DNA of 9,216 nucleotides from Actinomycetes bacterium (GCA_021781315.1 JAJXXB010000021.1:1-9216), one strand, 5' to 3'. Shown: positions 1-6,152, counted from the stretch's first letter. The notes: generated from the sequence alone by a model not told the origin. Numbers and translations: made by a program.

Positions 1-588
1 GTGGCCGACGTCGCCGAACGCCTGGTGTGCACCGAGGACCTGGCGAGTGGCGACGTGACTGGGACCTGGATGCCCGCGGGGGCGACCTGGCACTTCTACG
101 AGGGCCCCGCCATGCGCGCCTGGCGCGCCCGCGGGGGACGTGGAGGCCGACTGGTCGTCGATGAGATCGACCGGGCCTCGGGCGACGCGCTCTCGACGTT
201 GCTGGCCGTGACCGATTCGCCCGAGTCGGCGCGCTGGCGCCATCCCGAGACGGGTGAGTGGTGGCGGCCCGGCCCGGACTTCTCCGTCGTGATGACCACC
301 AACGTCGAGGACCTCGACGAGCTGGCCCCGGCGCTGCGCGACCGCTTCGCGGTGGCCCTGCGCATCGACCGGCCCCACCCGGACGCGCTGGCCGCGCTCA
401 GCGAGGACCTGCGCGCCCCGGCGCTCGCGGGATCCCTCGGCGAGCCCGAGCGACGGGTGTCGCTGCGCAGCTTCTACGCGTTCGATCAGTTGCGCAGCCG
501 CCACGGCGCTCAGCGGGCGGCCGACCTGGTCTTCGGGGCGGCCCGCGCCGTCGACGTCCTCGACGCGCTGGCGGTGGGGGGTCTGTGA
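1..588 (+). CDS. MoxR-type AAA+ ATPase, 5' end outside window
   Basis: This is the C-terminal part of an AAA_5/MoxR-like ATPase, a family that remodels or activates partner proteins, often VWA-domain ones. Numbering from window base 1, Walker B is at about residues 50-55 (RLVVDE, D54/E55). A sensor-1-like VVMTTN ends at N101, and an ALRDRF segment (111-116) supplies arginine-finger candidates. The C-terminal helical lid follows. No Walker A (GxxxxGK[ST]) is present, so the gene must begin upstream; the GTG at base 1 is only the window edge. The stop TGA (586-588) overlaps the GTG of the next gene as GTGA, so the two are probably translationally coupled. MoxR followed by a VWA gene is a well-known pairing. 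The family call is firm; the substrate is unknown. Confidence 0.85.
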   Translation: MADVAERLVCTEDLASGDVTGTWMPAGATWHFYEGPAMRAWRARGGRGGRLVVDEIDRASGDALSTLLAVTDSPESARWRHPETGEWWRPGPDFSVVMTTNVEDLDELAPALRDRFAVALRIDRPHPDALAALSEDLRAPALAGSLGEPERRVSLRSFYAFDQLRSRHGAQRAADLVFGAARAVDVLDALAVGGL

Positions 589-1919
589 GCGTCTTTCCCG
601 AGCTGGTCACGGGTCGCGCCGACGTCGTCGACGTCGGCGCCTGGCGCGTACGGGCGGGCACGACGCAGCGTGGCGGGGCGAGCTGCAACCTGGCGGCCCG
701 GGAGATCGAGGTGCCGCTCGAAGCGAGTGAGGTGGCACGCGTCGTGCGCGCGCATGAATTGATGCACGCACGGGTGTCACCGGCGGCTCTGGACTGCTCG
801 GGACTAGGAGACGTGGATCCCCGGGCTCTCGAGTGCGCCGAGGAGTTCCGGGTGAACACGCTCGTGGGCCGGGTGGGATTCGACCTCGAACTCTTGTGTG
901 ACGGATCCGAGAGGTGGGGTGCGGGCCGATTGGCCGCCGACGGCGACTGGGAGCAGGCGGTGTGCTTCCTCCTGGCGGTGCTCGGCACCGGGGGAGAGCG
1001 CGACTACCTCGCCGGTATTCGTCGGACGCGACCGGAGTGGATGGCGGGGCTGCGGGCGGTGAGAAAGCGCGCCCTCGCCGTCGTGGCGGGTCAGTCGACC
1101 GCGGCTCTGGGCGCGACGGCCCCCGACGAGTCCGCTAACCCGATGGGCTACGCGCGCGTGACGGTGCCGCTCGCGCGCCTGCTCAGCCAGGCCATGGCGG
1201 CGCGGCCCCCCGTGGACGCCGACGAACTACGCACGTTTCGTCGATCGCTGGAGCCGGGCGGGCGGCGCGCGCCGACCGGGCGCTTCGCCGAACTGGTGGT
1301 CGCTCCCAGTGAGCTGGTGGTGCGCGCGAGAGTGGGTGGCGCGCGCGGGCGCCGGCCCGCGACGACCGGGACCGTCCTCGCGAACCCGCAGCGCCTACTC
1401 ACCGATCCGCACCGACGGGCCTTCGTGCGTCGCGCGCGGGCCCTCGGCGGCGTGGTGGTTGTTGACCAGTCGGGCTCGATGGACATCGACGCGGACGCGC
1501 TGGGAGTTCTGGTGCGCCATTCACCGCGATGCGTGGTGCTGGGCTACAGCCACCGACCCGGGGACCTCGGGGCGACCCCGAACGCGTGGGTGCTGGCGAC
1601 GTCGGGTGCGGTGGCGGCGCGCATCCCGGCCGGCAACGTGGGTAACGGCGTGGACGGTCCCGCTCTCACGTGGGCGCTCACTCTGGCGCGTCGCGGCGAG
1701 CCGGTCGTGTGGGTCAGCGACGGCCAGGTCACCGACTCCCACGATCACCCCAGTGGCGACCTCGCGGCCGAGTGCGCCGCACTGGTGGCGGCCAAGGGAA
1801 TTCGCCTCGTGCGCGAGCTCGAGGACGCGCCGAGGGCCCTGGCGGCCCCTCGATGGCGAAACGACTACCCCCGCTTTGGCCGTGTGGGAAGGGCCCACCT
1901 GATCAGGACGGGGAATTAG
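585..1919 (+). CDS. HExxH putative metallopeptidase fused to VWA domain (DUF2201-like), MoxR partner
   Basis: A 444-residue protein with two recognisable parts. Near the N terminus is a zincin-type HELMH (H57, E58, H61), followed by an acidic ECAEEF segment (83-88) that could give a third ligand, as in gluzincin-like folds. At the C terminus is a VWA domain of about 287-415 with the MIDAS motif DQSGS (D294, S296, S298) and a later VSDG (S378, D379). The loop that usually carries the MIDAS threonine reads GNGVDG. No signal peptide is visible, so it is probably cytosolic. GTG 585 is chosen because it overlaps the upstream stop as GTGA and follows a G-rich Shine-Dalgarno-like run (575-580); an open frame running further upstream is only the ATPase gene in another frame. 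The layout resembles the DUF2201 putative metallopeptidase/VWA family. Whether it cleaves peptides is unknown. Confidence 0.78.
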   Translation: MSVFPELVTGRADVVDVGAWRVRAGTTQRGGASCNLAAREIEVPLEASEVARVVRAHELMHARVSPAALDCSGLGDVDPRALECAEEFRVNTLVGRVGFDLELLCDGSERWGAGRLAADGDWEQAVCFLLAVLGTGGERDYLAGIRRTRPEWMAGLRAVRKRALAVVAGQSTAALGATAPDESANPMGYARVTVPLARLLSQAMAARPPVDADELRTFRRSLEPGGRRAPTGRFAELVVAPSELVVRARVGGARGRRPATTGTVLANPQRLLTDPHRRAFVRRARALGGVVVVDQSGSMDIDADALGVLVRHSPRCVVLGYSHRPGDLGATPNAWVLATSGAVAARIPAGNVGNGVDGPALTWALTLARRGEPVVWVSDGQVTDSHDHPSGDLAAECAALVAAKGIRLVRELEDAPRALAAPRWRNDYPRFGRVGRAHLIRTGN

Positions 1920-1944
1920 CCGACGTCACACCCGGAAATTACTC

Positions 1945-1973
1945 TTGCGACGAACACGTGTTCGCCTTAAGAT
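1945..1973 (+). promoter_or_regulatory. Promoter of the LysM-nrdR-PIG-L-dinB operon
   Basis: TTGCGA at 1945-1950 is a good -35 and TAAGAT at 1968-1973 a good -10, separated by exactly 17 bp. Transcription should start near 1980. The first LexA box fills the spacer and the second covers the predicted start, which is the geometry expected of a LexA-repressed promoter. The downstream gene has AAAGGAG at 1992-1998, 4 nt before its ATG at 2003. Confidence 0.8.
1951..1964. promoter_or_regulatory. LexA (SOS) box 1
   Basis: CGAACACGTGTTCG is a perfect 14-bp palindrome and matches the Gram-positive/actinobacterial LexA consensus CGAACRNRYGTTYG at every position. It lies wholly between the -35 and -10 elements, so bound LexA would block RNA polymerase. 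Confidence 0.88.
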
Positions 1974-1976
1974 AGG

Positions 1977-1990
1977 CGAACAGACGTTCG
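1977..1990. promoter_or_regulatory. LexA (SOS) box 2
   Basis: CGAACAGACGTTCG also fits CGAACRNRYGTTYG fully. Its centre is 26 bp from that of box 1, and it overlaps the predicted transcription start and the start of the 5' leader. Two full matches at one promoter suggest tight, possibly cooperative repression. Confidence 0.86.
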
Positions 1991-2002
1991 TAAAGGAGTT
2001 CC

Positions 2003-2434
2003 ATGTCGGCCCTAGAAGAGTCCTACGTCGAAGAGTTCTACCACCCGGCCGCCCCTCGGCTGCGCGCCCTCGAGAGTGCCGCCGGACCCACGTGGATGAC
2101 CGGTCCGAGCCTCGCGCTGCGTCGGGAGCGGCGCGCCCGGCGTCTCGCCCGTCGTCGTCGCTCGCTCGCCGGAGCCGTGCTCGTTCTCGCGACGGTCGTC
2201 CTCGCCTGGCCGGGGCACGCCTTCGGCGGGACGACGGCGAGCGGCCTGTCGACCGACCTGGCCACGAGCGCGGTGCTCGCTCCGGGCATGGACTACGTCG
2301 TCCAGCCCGGCGACAGCGTGAACTCGATCGCCGCCCTCGTCAATCCCACGCACCCGACAGCGGCGCGCGTGCTCTTGGTGCGCGAGTTGCGCAGTGACGT
2401 CGTCGTGGCGGGCGAGCACGTCCTGATCCCTTAA
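2003..2434 (+). CDS. SOS-induced LysM membrane protein, probable cell-division suppressor (YneA/DivS/Rv2719c-like)
   Basis: A 143-residue protein with three parts: a cytoplasmic N-terminal segment ending in a very Arg-rich stretch (40-53), one transmembrane helix (about 54-70), and a short linker leading to a single LysM domain (about 97-143, beginning YVVQPGD and ending VLIP). This predicts an N-in, C-out membrane protein with a peptidoglycan-binding domain outside. ATG 2003 is supported by AAAGGAG 4 nt upstream. Small LysM membrane proteins under LexA control, such as Bacillus YneA, Corynebacterium DivS and mycobacterial Rv2719c, block septation during DNA damage; Rv2719c also lies beside nrdR. 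The double LexA promoter and the following nrdR make the same role likely here. Unlike the mycobacterial locus, lexA is not adjacent: an ATPase/VWA pair lies upstream. The exact target is unknown. Confidence 0.83.
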   Translation: MSALEESYVEEFYHPAAPRLRALESAAGPTWMTGPSLALRRERRARRLARRRRSLAGAVLVLATVVLAWPGHAFGGTTASGLSTDLATSAVLAPGMDYVVQPGDSVNSIAALVNPTHPTAARVLLVRELRSDVVVAGEHVLIP

Positions 2435-2439
2435 TTTTC

Positions 2440-2460
2440 AAGGATTTCGGGTGTATCCTT
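2440..2460 (+). promoter_or_regulatory. nrdR leader: inverted repeat with internal -10 element
   Basis: AAGGAT (2440-2445) is complementary to ATCCTT (2455-2460) across a 9-nt loop. The left arm contains the only Shine-Dalgarno-like AAGGA, which is spaced for the GTG at 2451; that GTG is in the loop. The right arm overlaps TATCCT (2454-2459), a TANNNT -10 element lying exactly 6 nt before the conserved ATG at 2466. That spacing would give a leaderless nrdR transcript. The -35 region (TTAATT, 2431-2436) is weak. This is pattern-based inference. Confidence 0.45.
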
Positions 2461-2465
2461 CCTAC

Positions 2466-2936
2466 ATGCGATGCCCCTACTGTGCGGCCGATGATGACCG
2501 CGTGGTGGACTCGCGCCTGGCCGAGGACGGTGGCGCGATCCGGCGCCGTCGCGAGTGCGCGTCCTGCAGCCAGCGCTTCACGACCTTTGAGCGGGTGGAG
2601 GAAGTGGGACTCGTCGTCGTGAAGCGATCCGGGGATCGAGAGCCCTTCGAGCGCGCCAAGATCCTCTCTGGCGTGCGCGCGGCCTGCAAGAACCGACCGG
2701 TCGACGATGCCGCGATGGCGGCGATCGCCCTCTCGGTCGAGGAGTCGATGCGTCTGCTGGGGCGCGACGTCACGAGCGAAGAGGTCGGCGTGGCGACGCT
2801 CGACGCGTTGCGAGGCGTCGACGAGGTCGCCTACGTGCGCTTCGCGTCGGTCTACAAGGGCTTCGAGGACACCGATGACTTCGCGCGCGAGATCGGCATG
2901 CTGGTCAAGTCCACGGCGCCCAAACTTCGCGGCTGA
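2466..2936 (+). CDS. nrdR: Transcriptional repressor NrdR
   Basis: NrdR is an ATP/dATP-sensing repressor of ribonucleotide reductase operons. The 156-residue product shows both halves of the family: an N-terminal zinc ribbon with C3/C6 (MRCPYC) and C31/C34 (CASC), including the conserved VVDSR (13-17) and basic RRRR (26-29) segments, then an ATP-cone domain of about 49-139. Length is normal. ATG 2466 is preferred because the family begins M-x-CP-x-C. An in-frame GTG at 2451 would add MYPSY but has a Shine-Dalgarno AAGGA 6 nt before it, so both starts are possible. The gene follows the LysM gene by 31 bp, and its TGA shares a base with the next ATG (TGATG). No NrdR box is seen in the window, so its targets lie elsewhere. 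Confidence 0.95.
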   Translation: MRCPYCAADDDRVVDSRLAEDGGAIRRRRECASCSQRFTTFERVEEVGLVVVKRSGDREPFERAKILSGVRAACKNRPVDDAAMAAIALSVEESMRLLGRDVTSEEVGVATLDALRGVDEVAYVRFASVYKGFEDTDDFAREIGMLVKSTAPKLRG

Positions 2937-3640
2937 TGCGCGAACTGCGACTGACGCCGACGTGCGTGCTCGCCGTCTACGCCCACCCCGACGACGCGGA
3001 CGTCGCGGCCGGCGGACTACTGGCCCGATTCGCCGCCGAGGGGGCCGCGGTGCACCTCGTCGTGGTCTGTGACGGGTCCAAGGGTTCGCACGGCGCGAGC
3101 GACCCGTCGAGTCTGCGCGCGGCGCGCCAGGGCGAGCTGCAGCTGGCGGCCGACCTGCTCGGTGCGACGTCCGCGCTCTGCCTCGAGCAGCCCGACGGCG
3201 AGGTCGTCAACGACGCCGCCCTGCGCGAGGTATTGGTCGCCCACGTGCGACGGCTGCGCCCGGAGGTCGTGGTGGGGCCCGATCCCACCGCGACGTTCTT
3301 CGACGGGGTCTACGTGAACCATCGCGATCATCGCGAGACCGGCTGGGCGCTCATCGACGCCGTCGCCCCCGCGGCGGCGATGCCGCTGTACTTTCCCGAC
3401 GCCGGGCCGGCGCACGGGGTCTCGCACCTGCTGCTGACCGGCACCCACGAGGCCGACGTGATCTGCGACGTGACGACGAGCATCGACACGAAGGCCAAGG
3501 CGGTGCTCGCTCACGTCTCCCAGCTCGGTGGGGATCACGAGGGCGTGCGCGACGTCGTCTACGCGCGCGCCGAGCGGGCGGGGCGTGAGATCGGGGTGGC
3601 CTACGGTGAAGCCTTCCGACACCTGGAACTCGCCCTCTGA
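2936..3640 (+). CDS. PIG-L/LmbE family zinc deacetylase
   Basis: A 234-residue protein of the PIG-L family, which removes N-acetyl groups from GlcNAc-linked molecules. Members include MshB and BshB in mycothiol and bacillithiol synthesis, and the amidase Mca. The metal site is visible as AHPDD (16-20: H17 and D20 as probable zinc ligands, D19 as catalytic base) and HRDH (129-132, H132 as likely third ligand). DGSKGSH (46-52) and PDGE (86-89) are also typical. The residue two after the HPDD motif is Asp rather than the common Glu. It is shorter than mycobacterial MshB (about 300 residues), so MshB identity is not claimed. The ATG overlaps the nrdR stop by one base, implying coupled translation, and the 3' end overlaps dinB by 35 nt. 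No signal peptide is seen. Confidence 0.87.
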   Translation: MRELRLTPTCVLAVYAHPDDADVAAGGLLARFAAEGAAVHLVVVCDGSKGSHGASDPSSLRAARQGELQLAADLLGATSALCLEQPDGEVVNDAALREVLVAHVRRLRPEVVVGPDPTATFFDGVYVNHRDHRETGWALIDAVAPAAAMPLYFPDAGPAHGVSHLLLTGTHEADVICDVTTSIDTKAKAVLAHVSQLGGDHEGVRDVVYARAERAGREIGVAYGEAFRHLELAL

Positions 3641-4970
3641 GGGGCCCTCGCTCGCCGAGGCGCCGATCCTGCACGTCGATCTCGACGCCTTCTTCGCGAG
3701 CGTCGAGGTCCTCGACGATCCCCGCCTGCGGGGACTACCGATCGCGGTGGGCGGCGCGGGCGCGCGTGGGGTGATCGCGAGCGCGAGCTACGAGGCCCGC
3801 CGCTACGGGGTGAGGAGCGGCATGCCCTCGGTCACCGCCCTGCGGCGCTGTCCGGGTCTCGTGATCCGTCCGGGGCGCTTTGATCGCTACGAGGAGCTCT
3901 CGCGCCAGTTTCGCGGCATCGTCGAAGACCTGACGCACCGCTACGAGGCGATCGGACTCGACGAGGTCTTCTGCGACCTGAGCGGACTGGTCCGACTCGG
4001 CGTGCGCCCGATGCCGGCGGCGCACGCGTTGCGCGCGCGCGTGATCGACGAGATGCACCTCGACTGCGGGATCGGCGTCGCACGCAACAAGCTCTTCGCG
4101 AAGTTGGCCTCGCGCGAGGCGAAGTCGCGCGTGGTCGCCGGCGAGCTGGTCGCCGGCCCCGGCGTCTACTTCGTGGACCGCGCGACCGAGGCGCGCTGGC
4201 TCGCCGAGCTGCCCGTGCGCGCCCTCTGGGGGGTGGGCCCCGCGACCGCGGCCAAGCTCGCCCAGCTGGGTCTCACCCACGTGCGCGACCTCGCGCGCGT
4301 GGCTGACGCCGATCTCACCGCCCACCTCGGTCCGGCCCTCGCGTCGACGCTCGCGTCCTTCGCGCGCGGCGAGGACCCGCGCGAGGTCGTCGCCGACCGG
4401 CGGGCCAAGTCCCTCGGCCACGAGCAGACCTTCGCGCGCTCCTTGGTCGGTGAGGAAGTGGTGGCCGCGGCGCGCGTGCACGCCGGCGTCGTCTCGCGAG
4501 CGTTGCGCGAGCGCCACCAGCTGGCGCGCACCATCAGCGTGGTGGTGCGCTTCGACGACCGCGAGTCGCTGAGTCGTAGCCAGAGCCTGGCCTTTGGGGT
4601 GGACGACGACGAGGCGATCTTTCGCATCGCCGAGGCGTTGCTCGCCGGCGTCGACACCTCGCGCGCCGTTCGCCTGCTCGGGGTGCACGCGTCGGGATTC
4701 CTCGCGCGCGGCGAGGGCGAGGTCCAGCTCAGTTTCGCGGTCGCGGCCGCCGACGAGACGCGCCAGCGCGCCGTCGAGGAGTCGCGCGCGCGCCAGGTCG
4801 CCCACGCGGCGTTGCGCGACGCGATCGACGAGGTGCGCCGGCGCTACGGCAACGAGGCGGTCTCTCGCGCGAGCGAGTTGGGCGAGTTGGCGACCCAGCG
4901 GGGCCGTTCGGCCTTCGGGCCGGGCCTCGACGCGCTAGCTGACGGTGACGAGGGTCCCGATCGGCGTTGA
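3606..4970 (+). CDS. dinB: DNA polymerase IV (Y-family translesion polymerase)
   Basis: Pol IV copies past DNA lesions with low fidelity. In the 454-residue product, palm and finger motifs include HVDLDAFFASVE (23-34, with D25 as metal ligand and F30 as steric gate), SYEARRYGVRSGM (61-73) and GLDE (117-120, D119/E120 catalytic). The helix-hairpin-helix region is about 202-232 and the little-finger domain about 265-380, followed by a tail ending IDEVRRRYG (407-415). GTG 3606 is chosen because it gives a normal N terminus, 22 residues before the first motif, and GGGGTGG (3593-3599) lies 6 nt upstream. The open frame extends to an ATG at 3528, but that part lies inside the deacetylase gene. A QLSF (374-377) sits where a clamp-binding QLxLF is expected. 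No LexA box precedes it, so SOS control would come through the operon promoter. Confidence 0.92.
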   Translation: MKPSDTWNSPSEGPSLAEAPILHVDLDAFFASVEVLDDPRLRGLPIAVGGAGARGVIASASYEARRYGVRSGMPSVTALRRCPGLVIRPGRFDRYEELSRQFRGIVEDLTHRYEAIGLDEVFCDLSGLVRLGVRPMPAAHALRARVIDEMHLDCGIGVARNKLFAKLASREAKSRVVAGELVAGPGVYFVDRATEARWLAELPVRALWGVGPATAAKLAQLGLTHVRDLARVADADLTAHLGPALASTLASFARGEDPREVVADRRAKSLGHEQTFARSLVGEEVVAAARVHAGVVSRALRERHQLARTISVVVRFDDRESLSRSQSLAFGVDDDEAIFRIAEALLAGVDTSRAVRLLGVHASGFLARGEGEVQLSFAVAAADETRQRAVEESRARQVAHAALRDAIDEVRRRYGNEAVSRASELGELATQRGRSAFGPGLDALADGDEGPDRR

Positions 4971-5966
4971 GGGCCAGATGGTCTTGGCCGCGGCGAAGGG
5001 CATCTCGACACAGCCCAGGCTCTGGGGCCAGCCGTAGGTGGCGCGGATGAAGCCGTGCAGGGCGTCGCCGCCGTTGAAGTACGAGACCCAGGGAATCCCG
5101 GGATCCGAGTAGTGGGTCCCGTCGGGGTTGGTGCCCGACATCGTCTGGCTGGTGTAGCGCAGGTAGACGGGGTAGGTGCCCGTCGCCGTGGGTGAGACCG
5201 AGATGCCGGTGTTGACCAGCGTGCGAAAGCGCGGCTGTCCCGCGACGTAGAGGGTCAGGCGTTCGGGCGAGGCCATCGAGACCGACACGTAGTTGTACGG
5301 GTGGGGAGCGTGGCCACCCGCGCGCACGGCGGCCACGAGCGCGTTCCAGGTGGCGGCGTCGGCCACACCGGTCGTGGCCAGGTGGTGGTCGTTCTGGAAA
5401 CTCATCACGGCGCCGGTGAGAATCACGTTGGTGCTGCCCACGCGCCACTGGCCGGCGAGGCTGGCGGGAAGCTGCGGGTAGGTCCACGTGTACGTGCCGG
5501 GGACCTTCTGGGAGGGATCGCTCGTCGCGACGAGCGGTGTGAAGGTGACGGGCAGGTAGCCCAGGGTCGCGAGGAGCTGGTCCTCCCACGTGAGGTCCAC
5601 GCTCGCGCTGGCGTCGTGGGCCGCGACGCCAAGGACGCGACAGCGCGTCGCGCACGACAGCGTGGTCGGCACGTCGATCACGTAGTGCACGGGAAGAATC
5701 GCGCCGTTCGCGACGGCCTGGACCTCGCGCGGGCCGATCTGCTGCCAGGACGTGAGAAGCGCCGGGTGCACGGCGAGGGGCGGCAGCGTCGACGCGGCGA
5801 CCGGGGTGGAAAAGGCCAGGCGAACCAGGGGCATCGTCGCCGACATGGCGCCGGTGACCGAGGCGTGGGCGGTGACCCTCGTCGAGACGCCCGCGCTCGC
5901 GCTGGTGCCGGCGAGGCCGAGAAGGCCCACGGAGAGGGCCATCGCGGTGACGAGGTGGCGCTTCAT
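4935..5966 (-). CDS. Exported L,D-transpeptidase (YkuD) with peptidoglycan-binding-like domain
   Basis: A 343-residue exported protein. It has a signal peptide of about 1-25 (MKRHL, hydrophobic core, ASA cleavage site), an Ig-like N-terminal region (about 40-145), a PG_binding_1-like stretch (about 180-215, TGAVMSFQ...TGVADAATWNAL) and a C-terminal YkuD domain (about 224-343). YkuD enzymes make 3-3 peptidoglycan cross-links or attach proteins to the wall. The catalytic core is kept, with H304 in LHG and C319 in SLGCVEM. However, the usual S/T-H-G-C motif has Leu317 instead of His, and Glu321 stands where Arg or Asn is common. The ATG at 5966 is preceded on its strand by GGGGG, a weak ribosome site, and by TAACGT (5978-5973) exactly 6 nt before the start, so a leaderless mRNA is possible. 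The 3' end overlaps dinB tail to tail by 36 bp. Confidence 0.87.
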   Translation of the reverse strand: MKRHLVTAMALSVGLLGLAGTSASAGVSTRVTAHASVTGAMSATMPLVRLAFSTPVAASTLPPLAVHPALLTSWQQIGPREVQAVANGAILPVHYVIDVPTTLSCATRCRVLGVAAHDASASVDLTWEDQLLATLGYLPVTFTPLVATSDPSQKVPGTYTWTYPQLPASLAGQWRVGSTNVILTGAVMSFQNDHHLATTGVADAATWNALVAAVRAGGHAPHPYNYVSVSMASPERLTLYVAGQPRFRTLVNTGISVSPTATGTYPVYLRYTSQTMSGTNPDGTHYSDPGIPWVSYFNGGDALHGFIRATYGWPQSLGCVEMPFAAAKTIWPSTPIGTLVTVS

Positions 5967-5972
5967 ACCCCC

Positions 5973-5978
5973 ACGTTA
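5973..5978 (-). promoter_or_regulatory. -10 element of the L,D-transpeptidase gene
   Basis: On the minus strand TAACGT (TANNNT type) is followed by exactly 6 nt and then the ATG, so transcription would start at or next to the start codon. The TATCCT before nrdR has the same spacing. No convincing -35 is visible. Confidence 0.45.
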
Positions 5979-5983
5979 CCGAA

Positions 5984-5998
5984 GCACTCTGGGAGTGC
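5984..5998. promoter_or_regulatory. Operator-like palindrome upstream of the L,D-transpeptidase gene
   Basis: GCACTC-TGG-GAGTGC is a perfect 6-bp inverted repeat with a 3-bp centre. It lies 5 bp upstream of the putative -10, in the -10/-35 spacer region, where a repressor would act. It does not match the LexA consensus, and the binding protein is unknown. It could equally form a small hairpin. Confidence 0.4.
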
Positions 5999-6034
5999 CC
6001 TGTGAGAGTGGCGAAATGTCACGCGCTCGTCACC

Positions 6035-6064
6035 TGGAGACCCCTCGGTGGCGCCCGTTAGGAT
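6035..6064 (+). promoter_or_regulatory. Promoter of tRNA-Cys
   Basis: TAGGAT (6059-6064) is a good -10, and TGGAGA (6035-6040) is a fair -35 (4 of 6 matches) at 18-bp spacing. The expected start near 6071 is just before the mature tRNA 5' end at 6075, as is common for tRNA genes. Confidence 0.5.
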
Positions 6065-6074
6065 GGACGTTTCT

Positions 6075-6148
6075 GGCGGCGTGGCCGAGTGGTTAGGCAG
6101 GGGCCTGCAAAGCCCCGTACTCCGGTTCGAATCCGGACGCCGCCTCCA
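6075..6148 (+). tRNA. tRNA-Cys (GCA)
   Basis: A full cloverleaf can be drawn. The acceptor stem GGCGGCG (6075-6081) pairs with CGCCGCC (6138-6144). The D-arm contains GGTTAGGC. The anticodon stem is GGGGC/GCCCC (6100-6104/6112-6116), with loop CTGCAAA and anticodon GCA at 6107-6109. The T-arm has CCGG-TTCGAAT-CCGG. The discriminator base is U (6145), a known identity element for cysteinyl-tRNA synthetase, and CCA is encoded (6146-6148). No duplicated tRNA 3' end or integrase gene is visible, so there is no sign that it serves as an integration site here. Confidence 0.96.
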
Positions 6149-6152
6149 GAAG

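Noticed and set aside
258..584. Upstream extension of the VWA gene to ATG 258
   Set aside because: This part overlaps the AAA+ ATPase gene in another frame and translates to Arg/Pro/Gly-rich filler. GTG 585 has the GTGA overlap and a G-rich ribosome site.
3528..3605. dinB starting at ATG 3528
   Set aside because: The extra 26 residues lie entirely inside the deacetylase gene, and GTG 3606 gives a normal Pol IV N terminus with a ribosome site.
3540..3665. A separate LexA box for dinB
   Set aside because: No CGAAC-N4-GTTCG or near match is present before dinB.
3735..4805. A 356-codon open frame on the minus strand
   Set aside because: It is antisense to dinB and has a His/Arg/Gly-biased product with no recognisable motif.
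6001..6022. CRP-like site (TGTGA ... GTCAC) near the L,D-transpeptidase promoter
   Set aside because: The half-sites are separated by 12 bp rather than the 6 required, so this is probably chance.
6075..6148. tRNA-Cys as an attachment site for an integrated element
   Set aside because: No repeat of the tRNA 3' end, integrase gene or composition shift is visible in the window.
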